Shown in pieces: positions 17,155 through 24,904 of a stretch of 37,865 bases of DNA (position 1 is its first letter; each line of letters opens with the position of its first letter). A model generated the notes under the pieces. The model was not told the origin of the DNA. It saw nothing but the letters and a program-made list of their open reading frames with translations, and ran no database searches. This DNA comes from Candidatus Didemnitutus sp. GTDB lineage: Bacteria > Verrucomicrobiota > Verrucomicrobiia > Opitutales > Opitutaceae. The position numbers and the translations under genes are program-made. The stretch spans positions 1-37,865 of the forward strand of contig JAUXXD010000188.1 of NCBI GenBank assembly GCA_030681265.1. The letters are read 5' to 3'.

Positions 17155-18102
17155 ATGAAGGACTCGCGGCTCAAGATTTTCACCGGCAACTCAAATCGCA
17201 CGCTCGCAGAAGACATCTGCAAGTCGATCGGCGTCCCTCTCGGTGAGGCGACCGTCACGTGTTTCCCCGATGGGGAATCCTTCGTGAAAATCAATGAGAA
17301 CGTCCGCGGGGCGGATGTTTACATTATCCAATCCACGTGTCCGCCGACGAATCACCACGTGATGGAGCTGCTCATCATGATCGATGCGGCCCGGCGCGCT
17401 TCCGCCGCACGCATCACGGCGGTTATTCCGTTTTACGGTTACGCGCGGCAAGATCGCAAAGACCAACCGCGCGTGCCGATTTCGGCGAAACTCGTGGCGA
17501 ATTTGTTGACCGCCGCCGGGGCCACGCGAGTGCTGACGATGGATTTGCACAGCCAGCAGATCCAGGGCTTTTTCGACGTGCCAGTGGACCACCTATTTGC
17601 GTCGCCGGTTTTCTTTCAATACCTCGCCACGCGTGTCAGTTCCAATCTTGTCGTTTGTTCACCGGATATCGGCGGCATGAAAATGGCCGCGGCCTATGCC
17701 GATGCACTCGGTGCCAGTATCGCGATGGTGGCGAAAAAGCGCATCAATGCGACCACCGTGGCCGCGACCAACATTGTTGGTGAAGTCAGCGGCTGCGATG
17801 TGTTGCTCGTCGACGACATCACGGAAACCGCCGGCACTGTCACGGCCGCGGCGCGCATTTTACGCGAACACGGCGCGAAGAGCGTGCGTGCCGCGATCAG
17901 CCACTGCGTCCTCAGCGATGTCGCATACGAACGCTTGAAAGACGGCGTGCTCGACGAGCTGATCACGACGAATTCCGTGCCGACCGACCCGCGTGGGCTG
18001 CCCATCACGGTGTTGTCGATCGCCCCGCTGCTCGGCGAAGCCATTGTGCGCATCAACAGCAACGAAAGCGTGACCAGTTTGTTCAAGATCAAGGGCTTCT
18101 AA
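17155..18102 (+). CDS. prs: Ribose-phosphate pyrophosphokinase (PRPP synthetase)
   Basis: The protein has 315 residues, the standard length. KIFTGNSNRTLAEDICKSIG opens the first phosphoribosyltransferase-like domain. FPDGESFVKINENVRGADVY and FYGYARQDRKDQPRVPISAK are signature loops for ATP binding. MDLHSQQIQGFFDVPVDHL is the divalent-cation signature, and VLLVDDITETAGTV is the PRPP loop. It makes PRPP from ribose-5-phosphate and ATP for nucleotide, His and Trp synthesis. It lies 18 bp after lpxD and so is probably cotranscribed. pyrE, a PRPP-using enzyme, lies nearby in the opposite direction. Confidence 0.97.
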   Translation: MKDSRLKIFTGNSNRTLAEDICKSIGVPLGEATVTCFPDGESFVKINENVRGADVYIIQSTCPPTNHHVMELLIMIDAARRASAARITAVIPFYGYARQDRKDQPRVPISAKLVANLLTAAGATRVLTMDLHSQQIQGFFDVPVDHLFASPVFFQYLATRVSSNLVVCSPDIGGMKMAAAYADALGASIAMVAKKRINATTVAATNIVGEVSGCDVLLVDDITETAGTVTAAARILREHGAKSVRAAISHCVLSDVAYERLKDGVLDELITTNSVPTDPRGLPITVLSIAPLLGEAIVRINSNESVTSLFKIKGF

Positions 18103-18157
18103 GCCATTCACCGGGGAACCCATCGGTGTGCCACCTGTCGCATCCACCCACCTCCCT

Positions 18158-19597
18158 ATGAAATCGCTCCTCGCTTTCTTTTCATTGATCGCCGGATTGG
18201 GTCTCCTGTCGCTCAACGCGCAAACGCCGCAACGGACCAAGCCGGGCTCACCCGCTCCGAAGACAGGTCTGCCGCACCCAGAATTGCGCACGGACACGAC
18301 GCCGGTCGGCGAGGGTAAGGCACCCGTGCTGACGAGCTATGCCGATGTCCTCGAAAGCGTGCGCCCGTCGGTCGTCTCGGTCTTCTCCAGTAAGATTGTG
18401 CGTCAGCGCGCGCCCGAAGTTTACCGCCGCATGTTCGGCCCGCTACCGGATCGGGAACAAAAACTCAGCGGCCTCGGCTCAGGCGTCATCATCTCTTCCG
18501 ACGGCTACATCCTGACCAACAACCATGTCGTCGAAGAAGCCGACGAACTGCGCGTGGTGCTCAGCGACGAACGCGAGCTGCCTGCCAAATTGATCGGCAC
18601 CGACCCGAAGACGGATATCGCCGTTATCAAAATCGACGCGACCGATCTGCCCTTCGTCACGCTTACTAATAGCGAGAATCTCCGCGTGGGCGACATCGTC
18701 TTCGCCATCGGCAATCCGCTCGGCATCGGCCAAACCGTGACGATGGGCATCGTTTCCGCGACCGGCCGGAAAAACGTCAATCTTCTCACTGACCGCGCTC
18801 CCGACGCCTACGAAAATTTCATCCAAACCGATGCGTCTATCAATGTCGGTAACTCCGGTGGCGCGCTCATCGATGCGAAAGGCCGTCTCGTCGGCATCAA
18901 CAGCGGCATCGCCACCAACAACCGCGGTAACATCGGCATTGGCTTCGCGGTGCCGATCAATCTCGCGCGCGGTGTCCTGACGAGTCTGATCGAACACGGC
19001 ACCGTCATCCGCGGCTACATGGGAGTGGCAAGCAACACACTCACGCCCGACGTGGCCGAGGCCTTTGGCCTGCCCCGCGACACCCGCGGAGTAGTTGTGA
19101 CTGACCTCAGCCCGCGGGATGGCCCGGCGGCCAAAGCCGGCGTCAAACGCGAAGACATCATTACCGGCATTAATGGTCGCCCGCTCACTTCACGCGATGA
19201 TTTGCGCCTGCAAATCGCTCAACTCCTCCCCGGCACTATTGTCGGCGTGCAATTACTGCGTGACGGTAAACCACTGACGATCGAGGTCACCCTCGGTCGA
19301 CTTGAAGATGAGGCGGCGGCTGGCGAATTGTTGCCCGGTGTCACCGTGCAGCCATTGACCCCCGAAATTCGCGCCGAACTGCGCATCGACAACCGCGTCG
19401 AAGGCATCGTCGTGACCGATGTTTCGCAGCAATCGCCCTACCAAGGGATTTTTCCCGCGGGCAGCGTGATTGAGCAAATCAACCGCGTGCCGGTCGTGGA
19501 TGCCGCTTCGGCGCGCGCGGCCATGCGCAGTGGTCGCAACCTCGCGCTCATCCAATACCGCGGCGTCTATCGGCATTTGATTTTCGAGGTGCGCTAA
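18158..19597 (+). CDS. HtrA/DegP-type periplasmic serine protease with two PDZ domains
   Basis: The start at ATG 18158 gives 479 residues and a clean signal peptide (MKSLLAFFSLIAGLGLLSLN). The trypsin-like domain (about 55-270) carries the triad H123 (LTNNHVVEE), D153 (KTDIAVIKID) and S233 (NVGNSGGALID). A first PDZ domain begins near RGYMGVASNTL and contains PAAKAGVKREDIITGINGR. A second, shorter PDZ follows from about residue 390. It degrades or refolds misfolded periplasmic and outer-membrane proteins, which suits its place downstream of bamA, skp and lpxD. DegP and DegQ types cannot be separated with confidence, so no symbol is given. A terminator follows. Confidence 0.95.
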   Translation: MKSLLAFFSLIAGLGLLSLNAQTPQRTKPGSPAPKTGLPHPELRTDTTPVGEGKAPVLTSYADVLESVRPSVVSVFSSKIVRQRAPEVYRRMFGPLPDREQKLSGLGSGVIISSDGYILTNNHVVEEADELRVVLSDERELPAKLIGTDPKTDIAVIKIDATDLPFVTLTNSENLRVGDIVFAIGNPLGIGQTVTMGIVSATGRKNVNLLTDRAPDAYENFIQTDASINVGNSGGALIDAKGRLVGINSGIATNNRGNIGIGFAVPINLARGVLTSLIEHGTVIRGYMGVASNTLTPDVAEAFGLPRDTRGVVVTDLSPRDGPAAKAGVKREDIITGINGRPLTSRDDLRLQIAQLLPGTIVGVQLLRDGKPLTIEVTLGRLEDEAAAGELLPGVTVQPLTPEIRAELRIDNRVEGIVVTDVSQQSPYQGIFPAGSVIEQINRVPVVDAASARAAMRSGRNLALIQYRGVYRHLIFEVR

Positions 19598-19626
19598 ACG
19601 CGGGGCATCCCGGCCCATCCATTTCC

Positions 19627-19656
19627 GAGGCGCGTCGCTCTGACGCGCCTCTTTTT
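19627..19656 (+). terminator. Intrinsic terminator after the HtrA-type gene
   Basis: GAGGCGCGTC at 19627-19636 pairs with GACGCGCCTC at 19642-19651 with a 5-nt loop, then five T (19652-19656). It acts for the rightward genes. The opposite strand has no T-run, so it would not end pyrE in the standard way. Confidence 0.9.
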
Positions 19657-19671
19657 ATTATCCCCCGCCCC

Positions 19672-20241
19672 TTAACTGCCCGGTTTGCTCGCGGGTATCG
19701 CCGCCAACTCCGGCGGGATTTGCTCCGCTGCGTAAGTGGGAAAACTTAATTCCAGCAGCGCATAAACCGGCACCGTGAACTTCGCTTGGCCCTGACTCCG
19801 ATCCACCAGCACCGCGACACCGACAGCTTCACCGCCGAGCCTGGCAATGATATCGAGACACTCCTGCACGCGACCGCCGCGCGTGATGACATCTTCGACC
19901 ACGAGCACTTTCTCGCCTGGCGTGAGCGTGAAACCGCGCCGCACGACGAGCACGTTATTTTCTTTTTCCGCAAAAATATAACGGCAGCCCGCCTGACGCG
20001 CGACCTCTTGGCCGATCACCAGACCGCCCATGCCCGGCGCCAACACCGTGACGAACGGCAGCCCGCGCAATTTTTCATGCAGCAACGCGCCCAATCGCTC
20101 GACTTCAGGCATGTGTTGGCAAACTTGGGCACATTGGAAGAAGTTCGCGCTATGCAGTCCGGAGCGCAGCACGAAATGACCCTGCAGCAGCGCCTTGGTG
20201 CGCTTGAAAATCTCCATTACCTCTTGTTGAACGGCATCCAT
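19672..20241 (-). CDS. pyrE: Orotate phosphoribosyltransferase
   Basis: The chosen start ATG 20241 gives 189 residues. Upstream in-frame codons exist, but they would run into the divergent gene at 20299 and add unrelated sequence. The phosphoribosyltransferase fold is shown by LRSGLHSANFFQCAQVCQ near the start, VLAPGMGGLVIGQEVARQ, and the PRPP-binding motif VLVVEDVITRGGR. It converts orotate and PRPP to orotidine 5'-phosphate in UMP synthesis. The gene is convergent with the HtrA-type gene and divergent from the HTH-MBL gene, with 57 bp between the two starts. Identification is sure; the exact start is likely. Confidence 0.93.
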   Translation of the reverse strand: MDAVQQEVMEIFKRTKALLQGHFVLRSGLHSANFFQCAQVCQHMPEVERLGALLHEKLRGLPFVTVLAPGMGGLVIGQEVARQAGCRYIFAEKENNVLVVRRGFTLTPGEKVLVVEDVITRGGRVQECLDIIARLGGEAVGVAVLVDRSQGQAKFTVPVYALLELSFPTYAAEQIPPELAAIPASKPGS

Positions 20242-20298
20242 GGCCGAAAACGCTGTGGCATTCGCCCGTGAAATGGAAATGATTTTTCGATCACCGTT

Positions 20299-21141
20299 AT
20301 GACGCCCCATGCCACCAGCCTCGAAGATGAACTGGGCGATGTCCTGGAAAAAGCGGCGCGGCACGCCGGCTGGAGTTACGAGAAACTCGCGGTCGAGGCG
20401 CAGGTGGAACTCAGCCGCATCAAGGATGCCCTCGATTATCGCGCCGACCTCAACTCAGCGGAACTAAATCGCCTCGCCCGCGTGCTGAACTTAAACGAAG
20501 TCGGTCTTTGCGCACTCGCGCAAAACGCGTATCCGCAACCGGAGATCGGCGGATTGCCGTTCTGCTTGCATCCGATTCGCATGCCCTTCGGCGTCGGCGT
20601 GGCCAACGCTTACCTCATCGCGTGCGGTAGCGACAGCGCGGTATTGTTCGACACCGGCGCGAGCGGGGCGGAGCTACGACGCGCGTGGCCGGCGAAAATT
20701 CGGCGCCTCGAAGCGGTGTTCGTGACGCATTACGAAGCAGAGCACATCGGCGGACTCGAAGAAGTGATGGCGGAATTTGGGCTCGCCCATTTCTATGGAC
20801 CACCGACGGGCCGTTGGCCGCGTTGTCGCGGATTGAGCGAAGGGGAATCCGTCGCGATTGGCGGCTTGGCGATCCAAGCGATGCAAACTCCCGGGCACGC
20901 GCCGGAGCACAACTGTTACGTCGTGAAACTCGCCGGAGCACCCGCGCGGCGCGAAGTCGTGATCTCCGGCGATCTGATTTTTGCCGGCTCGTTAGGTGGT
21001 GGCTATTTTTGTTGTCAACGACAGCTCAAGCACGCCCGTCGCGTGCTCGCCGCGCTGCCAGATGATGCCTTAATCGCACCCGGGCACGGCCCGCTATCGA
21101 CCGTGGCGAACGAACAGCGCTTCAATCCGTTTCTCGTTTAG
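20299..21141 (+). CDS. HTH domain fused to a metallo-beta-lactamase-fold protein with H-x-E-x-E-H motif
   Basis: The protein has 280 residues. Residues about 18-70 resemble a Cro/C1-type (XRE) helix-turn-helix: SYEKLAVEAQVELSRIKDAL then LNSAELNRLARVLNLNEVGL. Residues about 90-278 form a metallo-beta-lactamase fold. LFDTGASGAELRRAW starts it, and VTHYEAEHIGG gives H144, E146, E148 and H149. TPGHAPEHN gives H200, ISGDLIFAGS gives D225, and APGHGPLS gives H263. The usual Zn motif H-x-H-x-D-H is thus H-x-E-x-E-H, close to the H-x-E-x-D-H of the diiron site in flavodiiron proteins. No flavodoxin domain follows. Function is unknown. A metal- or oxygen-responsive regulator or a DNA-tethered hydrolase are inferences. 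Its last 20 nt overlap the end of the convergent histidine-kinase gene. Confidence 0.85.
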   Translation: MTPHATSLEDELGDVLEKAARHAGWSYEKLAVEAQVELSRIKDALDYRADLNSAELNRLARVLNLNEVGLCALAQNAYPQPEIGGLPFCLHPIRMPFGVGVANAYLIACGSDSAVLFDTGASGAELRRAWPAKIRRLEAVFVTHYEAEHIGGLEEVMAEFGLAHFYGPPTGRWPRCRGLSEGESVAIGGLAIQAMQTPGHAPEHNCYVVKLAGAPARREVVISGDLIFAGSLGGGYFCCQRQLKHARRVLAALPDDALIAPGHGPLSTVANEQRFNPFLV

Positions 21142-23173
21142 TTGGGGTGAATGGAGCGGTGCTCGCCATATCAAAGGTGGTTGCGGGAGACGCGGCTAGT
21201 GGCAGCAAAACGCGAAAAACTGCGCCGCGACCGGGCTGCGATTGCACTTCGAGGCGACCGCCTTGGAGCGTGAGTAATTCGCGGGCGATGAAAAGACCGA
21301 GACCGGACGAATCTTCGTTGGGACCGGTGGGTTTGGCGGAAAGACGCTGGCGGGGCGCAAAGATCTTGGCGAAATCGGCAGGGCCAAGGCCGGGGCCGGT
21401 GTCGCGCACTTCGGCAAAGGCCCACGCGCCGGACTCGCCGAGGGCGATAGTGATGGTGCCGCCGAGCGGAGTAAATTTCAGCGCGTTGCCGATCAGGTTG
21501 TCAAAAACCTGGCGCAAGCGTTCTTCGTCTGCTTCGACATGAGGAATGCGCGTAAGCGGCGGTTGCAACGAGAGGGATTGATTCTTCGCGGCAGCGACTG
21601 GCAGCAGACTGGCGATGGCGACGGTCGCGACGGCGGTGAGATCGAGTTCGGTGGTGTGCAGTTGCAGGTTGCCGTCTTCGATCGCGGACGCATCGAGAAA
21701 GTCGCGCACGAGATTCCGCATGCGTTCGGTGTCGGCCTGAATGCTTTTGGCCAGGCGGCGCACCGTCGCCTCATCCGCCGGCGCACCGGAAATCAGGCGC
21801 GCGGTGGCGTTGAGCGCGCTGAGTGGCACTTTCAAATCATGCGAAGCCATCTGGAGCATGCGCGATTTCAAGCGCTCCGCGACTTCAGCGCGTTCGCGCG
21901 CATTCTCAGTGGCGGCGCGCATGCGGCGTTCGGCGCGCAGTCGCACCAATTGCACGATAATGACCGAGCCGAAAATGGCCACGCCGCCGATCAGGGCGGC
22001 GGCGAGCGCGACGGTTTGGGAGCGCCGCCGACTTATCTCGGCGACCTTTAATGCTTGGTCGCGCTTGAGCAGTGTGATCTCGAGCTCGCGTTGTTCTTGG
22101 CCGTAACTGGCGCGCAGCTCCGACATGCGCCGACGGTCTTGCTCGCTGTTGATCTCCGTCCAGAGACGGGCGTGGCGGCGTTGAAAATCGAGCGCCTTGG
22201 CGAATTCGCCCCGCGCCTCATGAGTGAGCGCATACTCCTGGTAGATGTCGGCCAGCACTTCCGGACTTTCCAACGATTGCGAAATAAGGCGCGCGCGATT
22301 GAGGTGAACCAGGGCGTCCTCGGTGCGCCCCGCATTGCGGAACACGCGCGCGAGTCGACGGTGGGTGTTGGCGATGTAGCGACGGTATTTTAGCGCCTGA
22401 AATGTCGTCAGCGCTTGGTGCAAATAGTCGAGGGCGGTCACGTAGTCGCCTTGGCCGTCAGCGGCGAGGCCGAGATTGGTCAACGTTTCCGCGATGGCCC
22501 GGCGGTTACCGGTGCTTTGGCGAATCGCGAGTGCTTCCCGATGGAGCGCGATGGAGCGTTCGTATTGTTGCTCGCCGAGGTAGTAGTTGCCGAGGCTATT
22601 GAGCAGGCTGCCACGCATCCGCACGTCCTGCGCTTCGGCGGCAAATTGCAGGCCGAGATCGAGGTGGTGGAGGGCGTCTTCATTACGCCCGAAGCGCTGG
22701 TAAGAGAGTCCCAGCCCACCGTGAGTGCGGGCCAAGAGGGATTTGTCGTCGATCTTTTGCGCGAGGCGCAATTCAGCGAGGTGGGATTCGACCGAGGCTG
22801 GGTAGTCGGTGAGGTTCCAGTAGATGCGCCCCATCAAGTAGAGAAAACCAATCTGCAGCCGCTCGTCGTGGAGTGATTGGGCGCGGTGCAATCCCTGGCG
22901 GGCTTGCGCGAGCCCCTCGCTGTAGTCGCCTTGGCGCCGGAGCAGATTTACCCTGTTGAAGAGGACGCGCAGCTGCTCGGCTTCCGGCAGGGTTTTGTCG
23001 ATTGCCATCACCGTTTCCGAAGAATCGTCGGGATCCATTCCCTCCGGTTCCAATTCCACGGGCTGAGCCGCTACTGGCGCAGGGAGTGTCGTGGTCGTGT
23101 TCTTGGTCGACTGCGCCTGAACGTCGCCGCAGAGCCAGCAACCGAGGAAAAGGACGGCGAGACGATACCACAT
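21122..23173 (-). CDS. TPR-containing sensor histidine kinase
   Basis: The protein has 683 residues. A signal peptide (MWYRLAVLFLGCWLCGDVQA) is followed by a periplasmic part with about seven tetratricopeptide-like repeats (about 60-345), such as LLNSLGNYYLGEQQYERSIA and TLTNLGLAADGQGDYVTALD. A membrane segment lies near 385-408 (VALAAALIGGVAIFGSVIIV), then a short coiled linker. The HisKA domain has the phosphoacceptor H445 in MASHDLKVPLSAL. The HATPase_c domain shows DNLIGNALKFTPLGG (N box), DTGPGLG (G1) and SSGLGLFIARELL (G2). It senses a periplasmic signal by the TPRs and autophosphorylates in the cytoplasm. It starts 4 bp after the deacylase stop, so the two are cotranscribed. No receiver gene with an intact Asp lies nearby. 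Confidence 0.93.
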   Translation of the reverse strand: MWYRLAVLFLGCWLCGDVQAQSTKNTTTTLPAPVAAQPVELEPEGMDPDDSSETVMAIDKTLPEAEQLRVLFNRVNLLRRQGDYSEGLAQARQGLHRAQSLHDERLQIGFLYLMGRIYWNLTDYPASVESHLAELRLAQKIDDKSLLARTHGGLGLSYQRFGRNEDALHHLDLGLQFAAEAQDVRMRGSLLNSLGNYYLGEQQYERSIALHREALAIRQSTGNRRAIAETLTNLGLAADGQGDYVTALDYLHQALTTFQALKYRRYIANTHRRLARVFRNAGRTEDALVHLNRARLISQSLESPEVLADIYQEYALTHEARGEFAKALDFQRRHARLWTEINSEQDRRRMSELRASYGQEQRELEITLLKRDQALKVAEISRRRSQTVALAAALIGGVAIFGSVIIVQLVRLRAERRMRAATENARERAEVAERLKSRMLQMASHDLKVPLSALNATARLISGAPADEATVRRLAKSIQADTERMRNLVRDFLDASAIEDGNLQLHTTELDLTAVATVAIASLLPVAAAKNQSLSLQPPLTRIPHVEADEERLRQVFDNLIGNALKFTPLGGTITIALGESGAWAFAEVRDTGPGLGPADFAKIFAPRQRLSAKPTGPNEDSSGLGLFIARELLTLQGGRLEVQSQPGRGAVFRVLLPLAASPATTFDMASTAPFTPTKRETD

Positions 23174-23177
23174 ACGA

Positions 23178-24791
23178 TTAGTTTCGTATCAGCCAGCGTC
23201 CGGCACGCAACACTGTCGGCGCGCCTTCTGCGTAAGCGATCTGACCGTTGACCACGACCCAAGCGACCCCTTCCGCATAAGCGTGTGGTTGCGTGTAGGT
23301 GCTGGTGTCACGCAGCGTTTGCGGATCGATCACGGCGAGATCGGCGAAGGCACCGACTTGCAACACGCCGCGATCACGCACGCCGAACACCGCGGCGGGT
23401 TGGCCGCTCATCGAGTGAATCGCGCGCTCCACCGAAACGACATTTTGCTCCATCGCATAGCGGCGCAACTTGCGGGCAAACGAACCGTAACTACGCGGGT
23501 GAGCCGCCGTGCTGCCGAAGACCGGCATATCGCCGTCGGAACTGGTCATCGTCCACGGTTGGCGCATGAAGGCGACGATGTCGTCTTCGTGAATGCTGAA
23601 CGAAATGATATCGACGCTCGCGCGCCGCAGGAGATGAATCACGGTTGCCACAGCATCGAGTTGCAGCGCCGTTGCCACGGCGTCGAGGCGTTGCCCTTCG
23701 TAGCTCGGCGCGGGGCGATAGGATCGAATTTGCAACGAACCCGCACCGCCGCGGCGCACCAGATTCTCGGCAATCGCGTCGCGGAGTTTGGGCAGTTGCG
23801 CTTCGTCGTGGAGGCGTTGCCGCAGCGCGGGTTGACCGCCTTCCTGCGCCCAGCGCGGCAGCAACGCCGCCGCGAGAGAAGTGGAGCCGGCTTCATAGGG
23901 ATACTGGTCTGCGTAAATGGAAAGACCCGCGGCCCGCGCGGCGTCGATGCGGCGAATGATTTCCGCCGAAGCACCCCAAGTGCCCGGCCCGAGTGCTTTG
24001 ATATGCGTGACGACGCCGGTGAGTTTTGCGCGCCGCGAGACTTCGATCACTTCCTCCACTGCGGCCACAACCCCAATCGTGTAATCGCTCTCGTCGCGCA
24101 CGTGGCTGGTGTGAAATCCACCGAATGTCGCGACGACCTCGGCGAGCGCCACGATTTCATCGGTGTCCGAGAAACTGCCGGGCGCGTAGAACGGTCCGCT
24201 GGAAAAGCCAAAGGCACCTTGCTCCATCGCCTGCCGCACGAACTGTTGCATTTTTCGCAACTCGGCGGGACTCGGCGCGCGCGTGGCATGATCGAGCACG
24301 GCGATGCGCACCGCGTTGTGCCCGATCAACGGCGCGACGTTTACGCCCGGTCGGGCGGAGAGAATCGCGCTTTGTTGCACGTCTAAATCCGCTGGCCCAC
24401 CACCGTCGGGGTTGATGAACACGGTCGTCACTCCTTGCGCGAGGTGGTTGCGCGCTGCCGCACGATCGGCGACGGCCAAGCCCGCGGCCGCATGCGTGTG
24501 TCCATCGATAAAGCCCGGTGTCACCCACTTGCCGGTGGCGTCGATTTCACGGGTTGCGGTTGCCGTCGCGGGAAGCGAACCGACAAAGGCGATGCGATCC
24601 GCCGTCACACCGATGTCAGCGATTTGCCGCGGGCTGCCGGTGCCGTCGAAGACGAGACCGCCGCGCACGATGAGATCGTAATTTGGGGTCGCTGCGGCCG
24701 TGGGTTGCACCGCGAGCAAACTGAGCAACACCCATATCAAAATGCCGAAGCGGGAAACGGAAACGGGGCGGGAAATTCGAAAACAGAGCAT
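23178..24791 (-). CDS. N-acyl-D-amino-acid deacylase (D-aminoacylase) family amidohydrolase, exported
   Basis: The protein has 537 residues with an N-terminal signal (about residues 14-34, FGILIWVLLSLLAVQPTAAA). The amidohydrolase fold begins YDLIVRGGLVFDGTGSPRQI. The metal motif GFIDGHTH puts H98 and H100 at the active site. Further conserved segments are FGFSSGPFYAPGSFSDTDEI, HTSHVRDES, VTHIKALGPGTWG and the late SSDGDMPVF. This is the D-aminoacylase/dihydroorotase-like group that cleaves N-acyl-D-amino acids or related amides. An export signal suggests periplasmic action on D-amino-acid derivatives, perhaps from peptidoglycan; that is an inference. It is upstream of the sensor kinase with 4 bp between the genes, and divergent from the NtrC-type gene. 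Confidence 0.9.
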   Translation of the reverse strand: MLCFRISRPVSVSRFGILIWVLLSLLAVQPTAAATPNYDLIVRGGLVFDGTGSPRQIADIGVTADRIAFVGSLPATATATREIDATGKWVTPGFIDGHTHAAAGLAVADRAAARNHLAQGVTTVFINPDGGGPADLDVQQSAILSARPGVNVAPLIGHNAVRIAVLDHATRAPSPAELRKMQQFVRQAMEQGAFGFSSGPFYAPGSFSDTDEIVALAEVVATFGGFHTSHVRDESDYTIGVVAAVEEVIEVSRRAKLTGVVTHIKALGPGTWGASAEIIRRIDAARAAGLSIYADQYPYEAGSTSLAAALLPRWAQEGGQPALRQRLHDEAQLPKLRDAIAENLVRRGGAGSLQIRSYRPAPSYEGQRLDAVATALQLDAVATVIHLLRRASVDIISFSIHEDDIVAFMRQPWTMTSSDGDMPVFGSTAAHPRSYGSFARKLRRYAMEQNVVSVERAIHSMSGQPAAVFGVRDRGVLQVGAFADLAVIDPQTLRDTSTYTQPHAYAEGVAWVVVNGQIAYAEGAPTVLRAGRWLIRN

Positions 24792-24904
24792 GGCGAGAGG
24801 GGGTTGACGCTGGCCGAGGTTGCCCGACGTTGTGTTCGAGGTCGAGGGCGCGCTTGGGAAATCGAGGTTGCAAATAGGTCAACCGACGTGGACTAATTGC
24901 CACC

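Noticed and set aside
23283-24386. 367-residue plus-strand frame over the deacylase
   Set aside because: Antisense of a gene with a signal peptide and metal motifs; no domain on this strand.
24805-24835. Sigma-54-like promoter between deacylase and NtrC-type gene
   Set aside because: TGGC and TTGC are present but the GG-to-GC spacing is 8 bp, not the required 10.
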